Assembly: GCA_910576125.1 (NCBI GenBank)
Contig: CAJTHM010000003.1
Coordinates: 276,513-340,512 of the forward strand
DNA: 64,000 nt
Source of the DNA: Lachnospiraceae bacterium
GTDB lineage: Bacteria; Bacillota; Clostridia; Lachnospirales; Lachnospiraceae
Direction of reading: 5' to 3'
Each line of letters starts with the position of its first letter. The stretch's first letter is position 1. The translations under genes and the position numbers were made by a program. Shown here one piece after another: positions 7,978 to 14,796 of this stretch. Below the pieces are notes generated by a model, which worked only from the letters and a program-made list of their open reading frames with translations, was not told where the DNA came from and did not search any database.

Positions 7978-8074
7978 GGTCTATTGCTCCAGAAAATGTT
8001 CTGTGAAAATGAGGAAACGCGGAAGGAGGAGGAGACGTAATGCTGAAATTGCCTATAAAGAAAAAATGGCTTGA
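7922..8074 (+). CDS. Nested small basic zinc-finger protein
   Basis: A GTG at 7922, 7 bases after AGGAGGAG, opens a 50-residue ORF in a different frame from the surrounding gene. It reads VKKVCPECHKVFVTELTDKV and then YCSRKC, so two Cys pairs (CPEC and CSRKC) form a treble-clef-like zinc site, followed by a very basic tail (KRGRRRRR). Proteins like this are common in phages and resemble small HNH-associated or ribosomal zinc fingers. It overlaps both neighbours. The matched Cys spacing and ribosome binding site support it, though the overlap lowers certainty. Confidence 0.55.
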   Translation: MKKVCPECHKVFVTELTDKVYCSRKCSVKMRKRGRRRRRNAEIAYKEKMA

Positions 8075-8390
8075 CATGATTCTCACCATGGAAAAGCCGG
8101 AGGAGTACCGGCAGATAAAGCCATACTGGACGGTCCGGATCATCCACTGGCTGGGATTCCAGGACAGTGAGACGGACACTGTGATGGAACTGTTGAGGGA
8201 AAAGCGCACAGAAAAGGCGCTGCCGGTCATCCTGCAAAATGGGTATGGGGCAGATGCGCCGGAGGTAGAAGTCATGTGTACGCTTTCCATCGGCGCTGGA
8301 AGGGAAGAATGGGGCGCGGCTCCTGGCAAGGAGTATTTCCGGTTCCATATTGAGAAGGTATCAAAATTTATGGGAGCTGATGTAGTATGA
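8040..8390 (+). CDS. ASCH-domain-like protein
   Basis: This 116-residue protein begins with LPIKKKWLDMILTMEKPEEYRQIK, a typical opening for phage ASCH-domain proteins, where the lysines and the EYR motif form the ligand pocket. ASCH domains belong to the PUA-like superfamily and are thought to bind RNA or modified nucleotides. ATG 8040 follows AAGGAGGAGG. Its end overlaps the next gene (GTATGA). It neighbours a PAPS-reductase-like gene, a pairing that may reflect nucleic-acid modification; that link is inference. Confidence 0.7.
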   Translation: MLKLPIKKKWLDMILTMEKPEEYRQIKPYWTVRIIHWLGFQDSETDTVMELLREKRTEKALPVILQNGYGADAPEVEVMCTLSIGAGREEWGAAPGKEYFRFHIEKVSKFMGADVV

Positions 8391-9742
8391 AGGGACAGAT
8401 GAACCTATTTGATGATGATACGTTCATAAGGGATGCAGACTGCACAAAGGACACGCCGGTTGTCAAGGGAAAGCCGGACACGCCGATTTACGGCCAGGGC
8501 ATCGGGATAAGGCCGTCTGTTCCAGGGCGGCAGGATTCAGACCATTTTAAGCGGATATATCTGGAGGAATTGCTGCCCTTAGAAGAATATGACCTGGTGG
8601 CGGTTCTATTATCCGGAGGGAAAGACAGTATCGCCTGCTATTGCAAATTGCTGGAGCTGGGAGTGCCGAAGGGAAAGATAGAGTTCTGGCACCACGATAT
8701 AGACGGAGGGCATCCATGCAGGCGTATGGACTGGAGATGCACCCACAATTATGTCCGGTCATTCGCAGAGGTGGAAGGAGTACCGCTCCGGCTATCGTGG
8801 AGGGTAAACGGTTTTTTCGGAGAGCTTTACAGAATAGGGGCAAGTGAGCCGGTGGAGTGGCTGGAGCCAGAGACCGGGGAGGTCATACGCTGCAGGCTGT
8901 CGCAGAACTATATCAAGTGCCAGGAAATCAAGGAAAAAGCAACGGATGATATGGAGGAGGAGCTGAAAAAGCTGGGGTATAGAATGAAGTTCCCTGCAAA
9001 GACTGGTGATTTGAGCCGCCGGTGGTGCAGCGCATATCTGAAAATCATGGTGGCTGATACCGTGATGTCTAATCTGTCGAGGTTGAAACAGCTGGAGGAG
9101 CTGGGAGGCAAGCGACACATGTTCCCGGCAAAGGGAGGCACCCACCAGGGGAGATGGTGCAGTGGAAATCTGAAAGCTGCCGTCCAGGACAGCGTGACAT
9201 CAAATCTGGAAAAGACCAGGGCAAATGTGAAGGTTCTGGTGGTATCCGGTGAAAGGCGTGGGGAATCTTCCGGAAGGGCTAAGTATAACGAAATGGAGAT
9301 ACACCGGACAAATGCAGAGGCAAAGGCACACCGCCTGGTTCACCAGTGGAGGCCGGTCATCGACTATTCGGAGAAGGATGTCTGGGAGGTGTTAAAGAGG
9401 CACAATGTAAATCCCCACCCTTGCTACCGTGCCGGGTGGAACCGGTGCAGCTGCGCGATGTGCATTTTCTCTACTCCAAAATTGTTTGCAGGCATCCGGG
9501 AATTGTATCCGGAGGACTATGCTCTGCTGAAGAAGGACGAGGAGATTCTGGGATTTACCCTGGACAACAAGTGCGATCTGGATACGTTCGTGGGAGATGC
9601 GGAATCTTGCGTGTATCATGGAGATTTAGCGGCGATACATAGCCTGGTGACTGGAGAGTTCACAGCTGATGATGTGTATGTGAAGGAAAACTGGATGTAC
9701 CCTGCCGGGGCTTTTCATGGGGCAGAGGGCGGGCCATGTTGA
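8387..9742 (+). CDS. PAPS reductase-like PP-loop protein
   Basis: The 451-residue protein carries the PP-loop motif SGGKDS at residues 76-81, the adenylate-binding motif of the adenine nucleotide alpha hydrolase/PAPS reductase superfamily. In the C-terminal half a Cys cluster (C346, C354, C356, C359) could hold an iron-sulfur cluster or zinc. The conserved VVSGERRGES motif lies at 285-294. Unusually, residues 202-230 and 246-274 are an internal repeat, 17 of 29 identical, both containing FPAK and RWCS. Phages use related proteins of largely unproven function; sulfur chemistry on nucleic acids, as in DndC, is one possibility. A role in sulfate assimilation is unlikely because no other such genes are present. 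Confidence 0.85.
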   Translation: MKGQMNLFDDDTFIRDADCTKDTPVVKGKPDTPIYGQGIGIRPSVPGRQDSDHFKRIYLEELLPLEEYDLVAVLLSGGKDSIACYCKLLELGVPKGKIEFWHHDIDGGHPCRRMDWRCTHNYVRSFAEVEGVPLRLSWRVNGFFGELYRIGASEPVEWLEPETGEVIRCRLSQNYIKCQEIKEKATDDMEEELKKLGYRMKFPAKTGDLSRRWCSAYLKIMVADTVMSNLSRLKQLEELGGKRHMFPAKGGTHQGRWCSGNLKAAVQDSVTSNLEKTRANVKVLVVSGERRGESSGRAKYNEMEIHRTNAEAKAHRLVHQWRPVIDYSEKDVWEVLKRHNVNPHPCYRAGWNRCSCAMCIFSTPKLFAGIRELYPEDYALLKKDEEILGFTLDNKCDLDTFVGDAESCVYHGDLAAIHSLVTGEFTADDVYVKENWMYPAGAFHGAEGGPC

Positions 9743-9763
9743 TTAAGGAAGGAGGGAAAGAGA

Positions 9764-9958
9764 GTGGTTCCAGAACACATATTGCAGAAAGCAATAGCCC
9801 ACAATGCCGTATGCGATAAGCTAAGAGCACAGGGGTATTCCATACAAGGATCCGGCAATGATTTTAGCAAGTGTTATTTTACAGAAGGGAAAGCTCCGCA
9901 CCAGAAGATAGTGGGGTACATAGATATGAAAACGCTGGAGATAGTCCGGTTAGATTGA
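9764..9958 (+). CDS. Small hypothetical protein (64 aa), GTG start
   Basis: The start is GTG 9764, preceded by AAGGAGGG. The 64-residue product is alpha then beta (LQKAIAHNAVCDKLRAQGYS, then KIVGYIDMKTLEIVRLD). It may be a small nucleotide- or RNA-binding fold, but no family is recognised. It is flanked by operon genes with short gaps. Confidence 0.55.
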   Translation: MVPEHILQKAIAHNAVCDKLRAQGYSIQGSGNDFSKCYFTEGKAPHQKIVGYIDMKTLEIVRLD

Positions 9959-9971
9959 TTGGAGGTATATT

Positions 9972-10196
9972 ATGGCGAAAATAGTGATTGAGGTTCCGGA
10001 TGACTGCCGGAAGTGTCCATGCTTTATAAAGGCAGAGGCAAAAGTTGGGCCAGATGAAAAGACATTCTACCTATGCAGGGAATTTTCCCGGATACTGGAA
10101 ATTGGCGTGAATGGTTATGGCAACGTGAAAGAAGTACACAGATGTGCGGAATGTAAAACGGCGGAAGTGTTTGATAAGCAGAAAAAGGAGAAGTGA
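9972..10196 (+). CDS. Small Cys-rich hypothetical protein
   Basis: The 74-residue protein starts at ATG 9972 after GGAGGT. It carries an N-terminal CRKCPC motif, a Cys near residue 36, and a C-terminal CAEC knuckle. It is therefore another likely zinc-binding member of the module. The beta-strand beginning AKIVIEVPDDC is typical of similar small phage proteins. The function is unknown. The stop is immediately followed by the ATG of the next gene. Confidence 0.58.
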   Translation: MAKIVIEVPDDCRKCPCFIKAEAKVGPDEKTFYLCREFSRILEIGVNGYGNVKEVHRCAECKTAEVFDKQKKEK

Positions 10197-10197
10197 C

Positions 10198-10935
10198 ATG
10201 TATTATCCGGATGATTTTTACTGTGAACCATCTGAATTTGAGATGCAGGTGGAGGAGTTCAAAGAGAGCCTGGCAAAGTCGATAAAGAGTGAGTTCCTGG
10301 AGGAGATGGAGCGGCTGAAAGCGGAGAACCGGAAACTCCAGGGAATCAAGGACAATTTCGAGCAGGTAAAGAGGGACTACGAGCGGAAGAAGATGGAATG
10401 TGATAGGATGATGCGCGAGGCGGAGAACAACGCGAAGCGCATGAGGGTAGAGGAGCTGATGAAGAGGTTCCAGACATTCTTCTGGAGGCCGAGCTGGGAA
10501 TATCTATATGGGCCGAAGTGCGATAAGTGCGATAAGAGCCGGAGAATCGAGGTAACACTTCCATCCGGAAACAAAGTCAAAGACGAATGCGAGTGCGACA
10601 AAAGCAGGATGAAAGTCATGGTTCCGGAAAAAATGGTGCGGTATGAGCTGGCGGATAGAGACAGAGGAATAGCTGCCTGGTATACCGCTTGCGGAAAAGA
10701 GGGGGAAAGGTACTACAAACTGGATTATGCTGGTACCGTATTTGCAGAAAAGAATTTAGTGGTGCCAGGTACGTCCTTTGATGTGCTGGAGAAGCAAGAA
10801 AACCAGAATTCTCTTTTGTTCTCCACCAGGGAGGAGTGTCTTGCATACTGCGAGTATCTGAATGAAAAGAACCTGGTGCCAATGGATACAATCTATGAGT
10901 GTGACGGAACAGTCTGGAAAAGTGAGGAGGAGTAA
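10198..10935 (+). CDS. Hypothetical protein with coiled coil and zinc ribbon
   Basis: This 245-residue protein begins at ATG 10198 with AAAAGGAG upstream. Residues 15-90 are a long coiled coil rich in Glu and Lys (ERLKAENRKLQGIKDNFEQ). After it a Cys cluster, CDKCDKSRRIEV then CECDKS, looks like a rubredoxin-type or zinc-ribbon knuckle. The C-terminal part is alpha/beta. The family is unfamiliar. The coiled coil plus zinc module suggests an oligomeric DNA-associated protein, but that is only inference. Confidence 0.6.
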   Translation: MYYPDDFYCEPSEFEMQVEEFKESLAKSIKSEFLEEMERLKAENRKLQGIKDNFEQVKRDYERKKMECDRMMREAENNAKRMRVEELMKRFQTFFWRPSWEYLYGPKCDKCDKSRRIEVTLPSGNKVKDECECDKSRMKVMVPEKMVRYELADRDRGIAAWYTACGKEGERYYKLDYAGTVFAEKNLVVPGTSFDVLEKQENQNSLLFSTREECLAYCEYLNEKNLVPMDTIYECDGTVWKSEEE

Positions 10936-10937
10936 AG

Positions 10938-11204
10938 ATGGGAAAAACCAAAGGTTTTATTCTGAACCGCAAGCAGTACCAGAACATACGGCGCATGGAT
11001 CACTGTCAGATGACATTATGGGCGGAGAGCGTCTACAAATCCGGTTTTAAGGACGGCCAGGAGGCAACGCCGGGGCTTACCAGCCAGGAGATAAGGGATG
11101 CCTTGCAGCCAGTGAAGGGCATCGGGGCAAAGAGGATGGATTCCATCATAGAGGCATTATCTCTGGCGCTGGAAGAAAGAGGAAAGGCAGGAGAGATGGC
11201 ATGA
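10938..11204 (+). CDS. Hypothetical protein with helix-hairpin-helix-like motif
   Basis: The 88-residue product starts at ATG 10938, two bases after the previous stop. Its second half contains LQPVKGIGAKRMDSIIEAL, matching the helix-hairpin-helix pattern (GIG flanked by helices) used for non-specific DNA binding. The N-terminal half is basic. Within a phage replication operon it may bind DNA. The last codon overlaps the next gene's ATG. Confidence 0.6.
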   Translation: MGKTKGFILNRKQYQNIRRMDHCQMTLWAESVYKSGFKDGQEATPGLTSQEIRDALQPVKGIGAKRMDSIIEALSLALEERGKAGEMA

Positions 11205-11362
11205 GATTGGGAGAAGAATGTCCGTATATTACACCGTGCGGATGGTGCAGCAGAAAAGATGTCCCTTGCGATTCCGGAAAATACAAAAAACCAATGCCTG
11301 GGATTCCTAAAATACCAGTTCCTCCTCCGCCTGGAGAGAAAAAAGGATGCCAGAAAAAATGA
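11201..11362 (+). CDS. Short Cys-rich protein (53 aa), last gene of accessory operon
   Basis: This short frame starts at ATG 11201, overlapping the previous stop in ATGA with AGGAGAG upstream, and ends at TGA 11360-11362. The product has an N-terminal Cys cluster (CPYITPCGWCSRKDVPC) that fits one metal site, then a proline-rich tail with PPPP. No family is recognised. It closes the accessory operon, after which gene density drops and the polysaccharide locus begins. Confidence 0.5.
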   Translation: MRLGEECPYITPCGWCSRKDVPCDSGKYKKPMPGIPKIPVPPPPGEKKGCQKK

Positions 11363-11645
11363 TTGCATCCGTCAGAGACCGGTGTTAGAATGAAATAACA
11401 AGGGGCATATTACAAAAGTGCGAATTTAATGATACTGTGCATCATGGGGGATGCCATGCTCGTCCAATGATGAGAGGAGCGGAGCTGACGAAAATCTTGA
11501 CTTTTGATCACAAAGCGGTATAATTTAAAATGTAGCAGAATAGAATGAGAGGTAGACTTGTCTGCGTTTTGGAAGAGCATGGACATGTAAATAAATGCTA
11601 AAATAAGAATACAGGAAATCAGGATACATAAAGAGGGACAGGAAA
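11363..11645 (+). promoter_or_regulatory. Junction region and pel operon promoter
   Basis: This 283-base stretch has no gene. A promoter lies at 11497-11524: TTGACT, 16 bases, TATAAT. It would give a leader of about 115 bases before the PelD-like start. Around 11439-11454 there is a short hairpin, GCATC/GATGC, without a T run. The border between the phage-like module and the chromosomal polysaccharide locus must lie in or near this stretch, but no direct repeat or tRNA end that could serve as an attachment site is visible. The leader shows no c-di-GMP riboswitch signature. Confidence 0.6.
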
Positions 11646-13823
11646 ATGGTTGTATTGTTGGTAGGAGGCGGCAGCGCGCTGATGAACGCGCTGATTGACA
11701 AACTGAATAAAAACGGCCACCGGGTCTATCTGCTGACAGGACAGAGGGAGAACCGCTCCTCCTACCGGCATGTATTTGAAAAATATAATTTCCCCTATGA
11801 CAGCGGGAGCGTCAAGGACATTCTGGAGAGCGTGAAGCCGGATGTGACAGTGTTCACAGGCGCTTATGACACGAATTTTGACTGGGAGACGCCCAGACAG
11901 GACGGAGTGCGCTATATGGCGGGGCTCATGAATATCCTTTCCGCATACAGCGTGCTGAAAAAAGGGCGCTTTCTGTACTTTTCCTCCCAGGAGGTGTTCG
12001 GCGGCTCCTATATAGACGACATCAAAGAAGATGAGCCCGCGGCTCCCAAAGGGTTCCGGGCCATGGCTCTGGCCCAGGGGGAGGAAATCTGCGCGAATTT
12101 CCGGAAGACCCAGGGCACGGACACGGTGATACTGCGTTTTGACCGTCTGTATTGGGTTCCGGGCAAGGGAGAGACGGAAGATAACCCGTGCTTTCGGATG
12201 TGCCTGGAGGGACTCAAGACCGGGAAGATTTCCGCCAATGAAAGAAGAGTCTTTTCCATGATTTATCTCAACGATGCGGTGGAGCACATTTACGGGCTGA
12301 TTTGTGCGGAAGCGCCGAACCATTCCTGCTATCATATTTCATCCGCGGAGGAGATAGGGGAGGCGGAACTGGCGAAGCTGATTCAGGAGGAGCTGGGCTC
12401 CGGCGTCCAGGTGGCGGACAGCACGGTGGGTGCGGGAAACCGTCTCGTCTTAGACGGCAGCCGGTATGCGGGGGAATTTAATCAGAAAATATTCAATCAT
12501 TATGACACGACGGCGAAAAGGATTGCCGGTTTCATGAAACGCCACAGCGCGTCGTTCATCACGGAGGAGGACGCGGGGGGAGGTCTGGCCGTAAAGGCCT
12601 GGAACAACAGCCGCAGAATCTTCAGGGTGGTATTTCCGTTCATCGAGAATCTCATTTGCTTTATCCCTTTCTTTCTGCTGAGCCGGATGACGGCAGACAG
12701 CGACTTTTTTGCCAGGCTGGATTTCTTTCTGCTGTATGTGCTGCTGTTCGCGGTGGTCTATGGGCAGCAGCAGGCGATTTTTTCCGGTTTCCTGGCGGTG
12801 ATAGGCTATATTGCGGGACAGATGCGGACAGAGTCCGGTTTTGAGGTGCTGGTGGATTACAATACCTATGTGTGGATGGCCCAGCTGTTCATCGTGGGAC
12901 TGGTGGTGGGCTATCTGAAGGACCAGCTGCGGTTCATCCAGAATGAGAACAGGTCAAGGATGCAGTATCTCCACGGGCAGTTGTCGGATATTGAGGAAAT
13001 TAATGACAGTAATGTCAGAATGAAGCATAATTTCGAGGCCCAGGTGGTCAACCACAAGGACAGCCTGGGGAAGATTCATGAGATTACCTCCACGCTGGAG
13101 CAGTATGAGCCGGAAGAAGTGCTGTTCTACGCGGCACAGGTGCTGGCGAGGGTGATGGAATGCGGGGACGTGGCTGTCTACACGGTGGCCAATGGCGACT
13201 ACGCGAGGCTGTTCTCCTCTACGTCTCCGGATGCCCGCAAGTTGGGCAACTCCATCAAATATACGGCCATGGAAGAGCTGTACGGAGAACTGAAAGAGGG
13301 GCGGGTCTACATCAACCGGAAGATGGAGGATAAAATGCCCATGATGGCCAGCGCCGTCTATTCGGAGGACAAAATGCAGCTGATCCTGATGCTGTGGGGC
13401 ATTCCCTGGGAGCGCATGACGCTGGGGGAGGCGAACCGCCTGACAATCGTGGGCTCTCTGATTCAGAACGCAGTGGTGCGGGCGAACCGCTATCTGGAAG
13501 CGCTGCGGAACCGCCGCTATGTGGAGGGGACGAACGTGCTGGACGAAAGTGCGTTCACGCTTTTGGAGAGGGCTTTTTTCAATGCCAGGGAGAAAGGGCT
13601 GACAGAGTATGTGCTGCTTGAAATCCTGACAGAGGGAGAGCACTACGAGAAAGCGGCCGCTATGCTGGGCGGATTTATACGGCAGACCGATTATCTCGGC
13701 ATCCTGAAAGGGGGCAGGCTCTGCGCCTTGCTGTCCAACACGAATACGGAGAATGTGGGCGGCATCATGGAGCGTTTCCGGAACGCGGGCTATGAGTGCA
13801 GGGTAGAGGAGGCAGTGCTATGA
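11646..13823 (+). CDS. pelD: PelD-like c-di-GMP receptor fused to degenerate SDR domain
   Basis: The 725-residue protein has five parts. An SDR-like Rossmann domain (about 1-300) reads like a nucleotide-sugar epimerase, but the YxxxK pair is F137 and A141, so catalysis is doubtful. Four membrane helices lie near 329-347, 360-376, 379-394 and 408-424. A coiled coil, a GAF domain (about 487-625) and a degenerate GGDEF domain follow. In the last, GGDEF is replaced by KGGRL, yet an RxxD I-site, R679-Q-T-D682, stands where GGDEF proteins carry it. This matches PelD, which binds cyclic di-GMP to switch on Pel polysaccharide export. The SDR fusion recalls PelX epimerases of some pel loci. It overlaps pelE by 4 bases. 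Confidence 0.82.
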   Translation: MVVLLVGGGSALMNALIDKLNKNGHRVYLLTGQRENRSSYRHVFEKYNFPYDSGSVKDILESVKPDVTVFTGAYDTNFDWETPRQDGVRYMAGLMNILSAYSVLKKGRFLYFSSQEVFGGSYIDDIKEDEPAAPKGFRAMALAQGEEICANFRKTQGTDTVILRFDRLYWVPGKGETEDNPCFRMCLEGLKTGKISANERRVFSMIYLNDAVEHIYGLICAEAPNHSCYHISSAEEIGEAELAKLIQEELGSGVQVADSTVGAGNRLVLDGSRYAGEFNQKIFNHYDTTAKRIAGFMKRHSASFITEEDAGGGLAVKAWNNSRRIFRVVFPFIENLICFIPFFLLSRMTADSDFFARLDFFLLYVLLFAVVYGQQQAIFSGFLAVIGYIAGQMRTESGFEVLVDYNTYVWMAQLFIVGLVVGYLKDQLRFIQNENRSRMQYLHGQLSDIEEINDSNVRMKHNFEAQVVNHKDSLGKIHEITSTLEQYEPEEVLFYAAQVLARVMECGDVAVYTVANGDYARLFSSTSPDARKLGNSIKYTAMEELYGELKEGRVYINRKMEDKMPMMASAVYSEDKMQLILMLWGIPWERMTLGEANRLTIVGSLIQNAVVRANRYLEALRNRRYVEGTNVLDESAFTLLERAFFNAREKGLTEYVLLEILTEGEHYEKAAAMLGGFIRQTDYLGILKGGRLCALLSNTNTENVGGIMERFRNAGYECRVEEAVL

Positions 13824-14782
13824 CGTTGGCGTTAGACGAGCGGATTTTTGTGATAATCCTCATCGTGAACCTGATCGTGTCGCTGGTCTATCTGCTGGCG
13901 GGAATTTTATTCCTTGTGCCTGCGCACGCCGCGGTGGAGGATAAGGACGGCGCCGAAGTCCTGTATGACAACAGGAGGACATATCTGCTTCGGTTCATCG
14001 TTATGATATTGTGCCCGGTCATAGGGCCGGCGTTCTTTTTTTCAGGGCACCTGTTTTATCTGGTGGTATTCTGGAAAGATGTGGATCTGGCGGATGTGAT
14101 ATTCAGCAAGGACCGGGTGCGGACGCATATGAAAGCGGACGAGGAGAGGGAGAGGGATATCATCCCGCTGGAGGAGGCGATTCTGGTAAATGAGAAGAAG
14201 AATCTGCGCATGGTGATGATGAACGTGATTAAGGAGGACTTCAGCAACTGTCTGGCTTCCATCACGCTGGCGCTGGACAGCGAGGACTCCGAGGCGTCCC
14301 ATTACGCGGCGGCGGTTCTGTCCGATGAACTGAATAAATTCCGTATCTATGTGCAGAGGCTGTGGAAGCAGATTCAGGAGGAGGACGCCGGGCAGACGGA
14401 ATGCGAGGAGATGCTGTTGGATTATATGGACGGCATCCTGAAACAGCACATATTTTCGGCTAATGAGCAGCGAAAATTCGTGAGCATCCTCACAGGCGCG
14501 GCAGAATCCCTCTATGGGAAGGATTCCGCCAGGTTCACGCTGGGGTGGTATGAGGAAGTATGCCTGCGGACGCTGGAGGTAAAGGACTTTGAGTCCTGCG
14601 CAAAGTGGTGCGGGCGGCTGGCGGAGCAGTTCCCGGAGGAGCTTCCGGCCTATACCTGCAGGCTGAAGCTGCATTTCGCGAGGCAGGACAGAAAGGCCTT
14701 CTTTGATACGCTGGAATCTTTGAAAAAGTCCGCTGTGGTGATTGACAATGAGACATTGGAACTGGTTCGGATTTTCAGCTGA
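13820..14782 (+). CDS. pelE: PelE-like membrane/TPR protein
   Basis: The 320-residue protein starts at ATG 13820 in an ATGA overlap with pelD, after GAGGAGGCAG. The N-terminal part has two membrane segments (residues 9-31 and 60-82) and the rest is soluble and helical, with an internal helical-repeat feel similar to tetratricopeptide units (AKWCGRLAEQFPEELPAYTC). In Pel systems PelE sits in the membrane complex with PelD and helps the PelF glycosyltransferase. The assignment rests on position, size and topology more than on a sequence motif. Confidence 0.6.
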   Translation: MTLALDERIFVIILIVNLIVSLVYLLAGILFLVPAHAAVEDKDGAEVLYDNRRTYLLRFIVMILCPVIGPAFFFSGHLFYLVVFWKDVDLADVIFSKDRVRTHMKADEERERDIIPLEEAILVNEKKNLRMVMMNVIKEDFSNCLASITLALDSEDSEASHYAAAVLSDELNKFRIYVQRLWKQIQEEDAGQTECEEMLLDYMDGILKQHIFSANEQRKFVSILTGAAESLYGKDSARFTLGWYEEVCLRTLEVKDFESCAKWCGRLAEQFPEELPAYTCRLKLHFARQDRKAFFDTLESLKKSAVVIDNETLELVRIFS

Positions 14783-14796
14783 GGTTACGGAAGGGC

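Noticed and set aside
11525..11645. c-di-GMP riboswitch in the pel leader
   Set aside because: I looked for class I and class II core motifs and saw none; only a weak GCAGA/TCTGC hairpin is present.
12954..13643. 229-codon minus-strand frame within the PelD-like gene
   Set aside because: It is a mirror frame with a His-rich product; the GAF/GGDEF coding on the plus strand explains the region.
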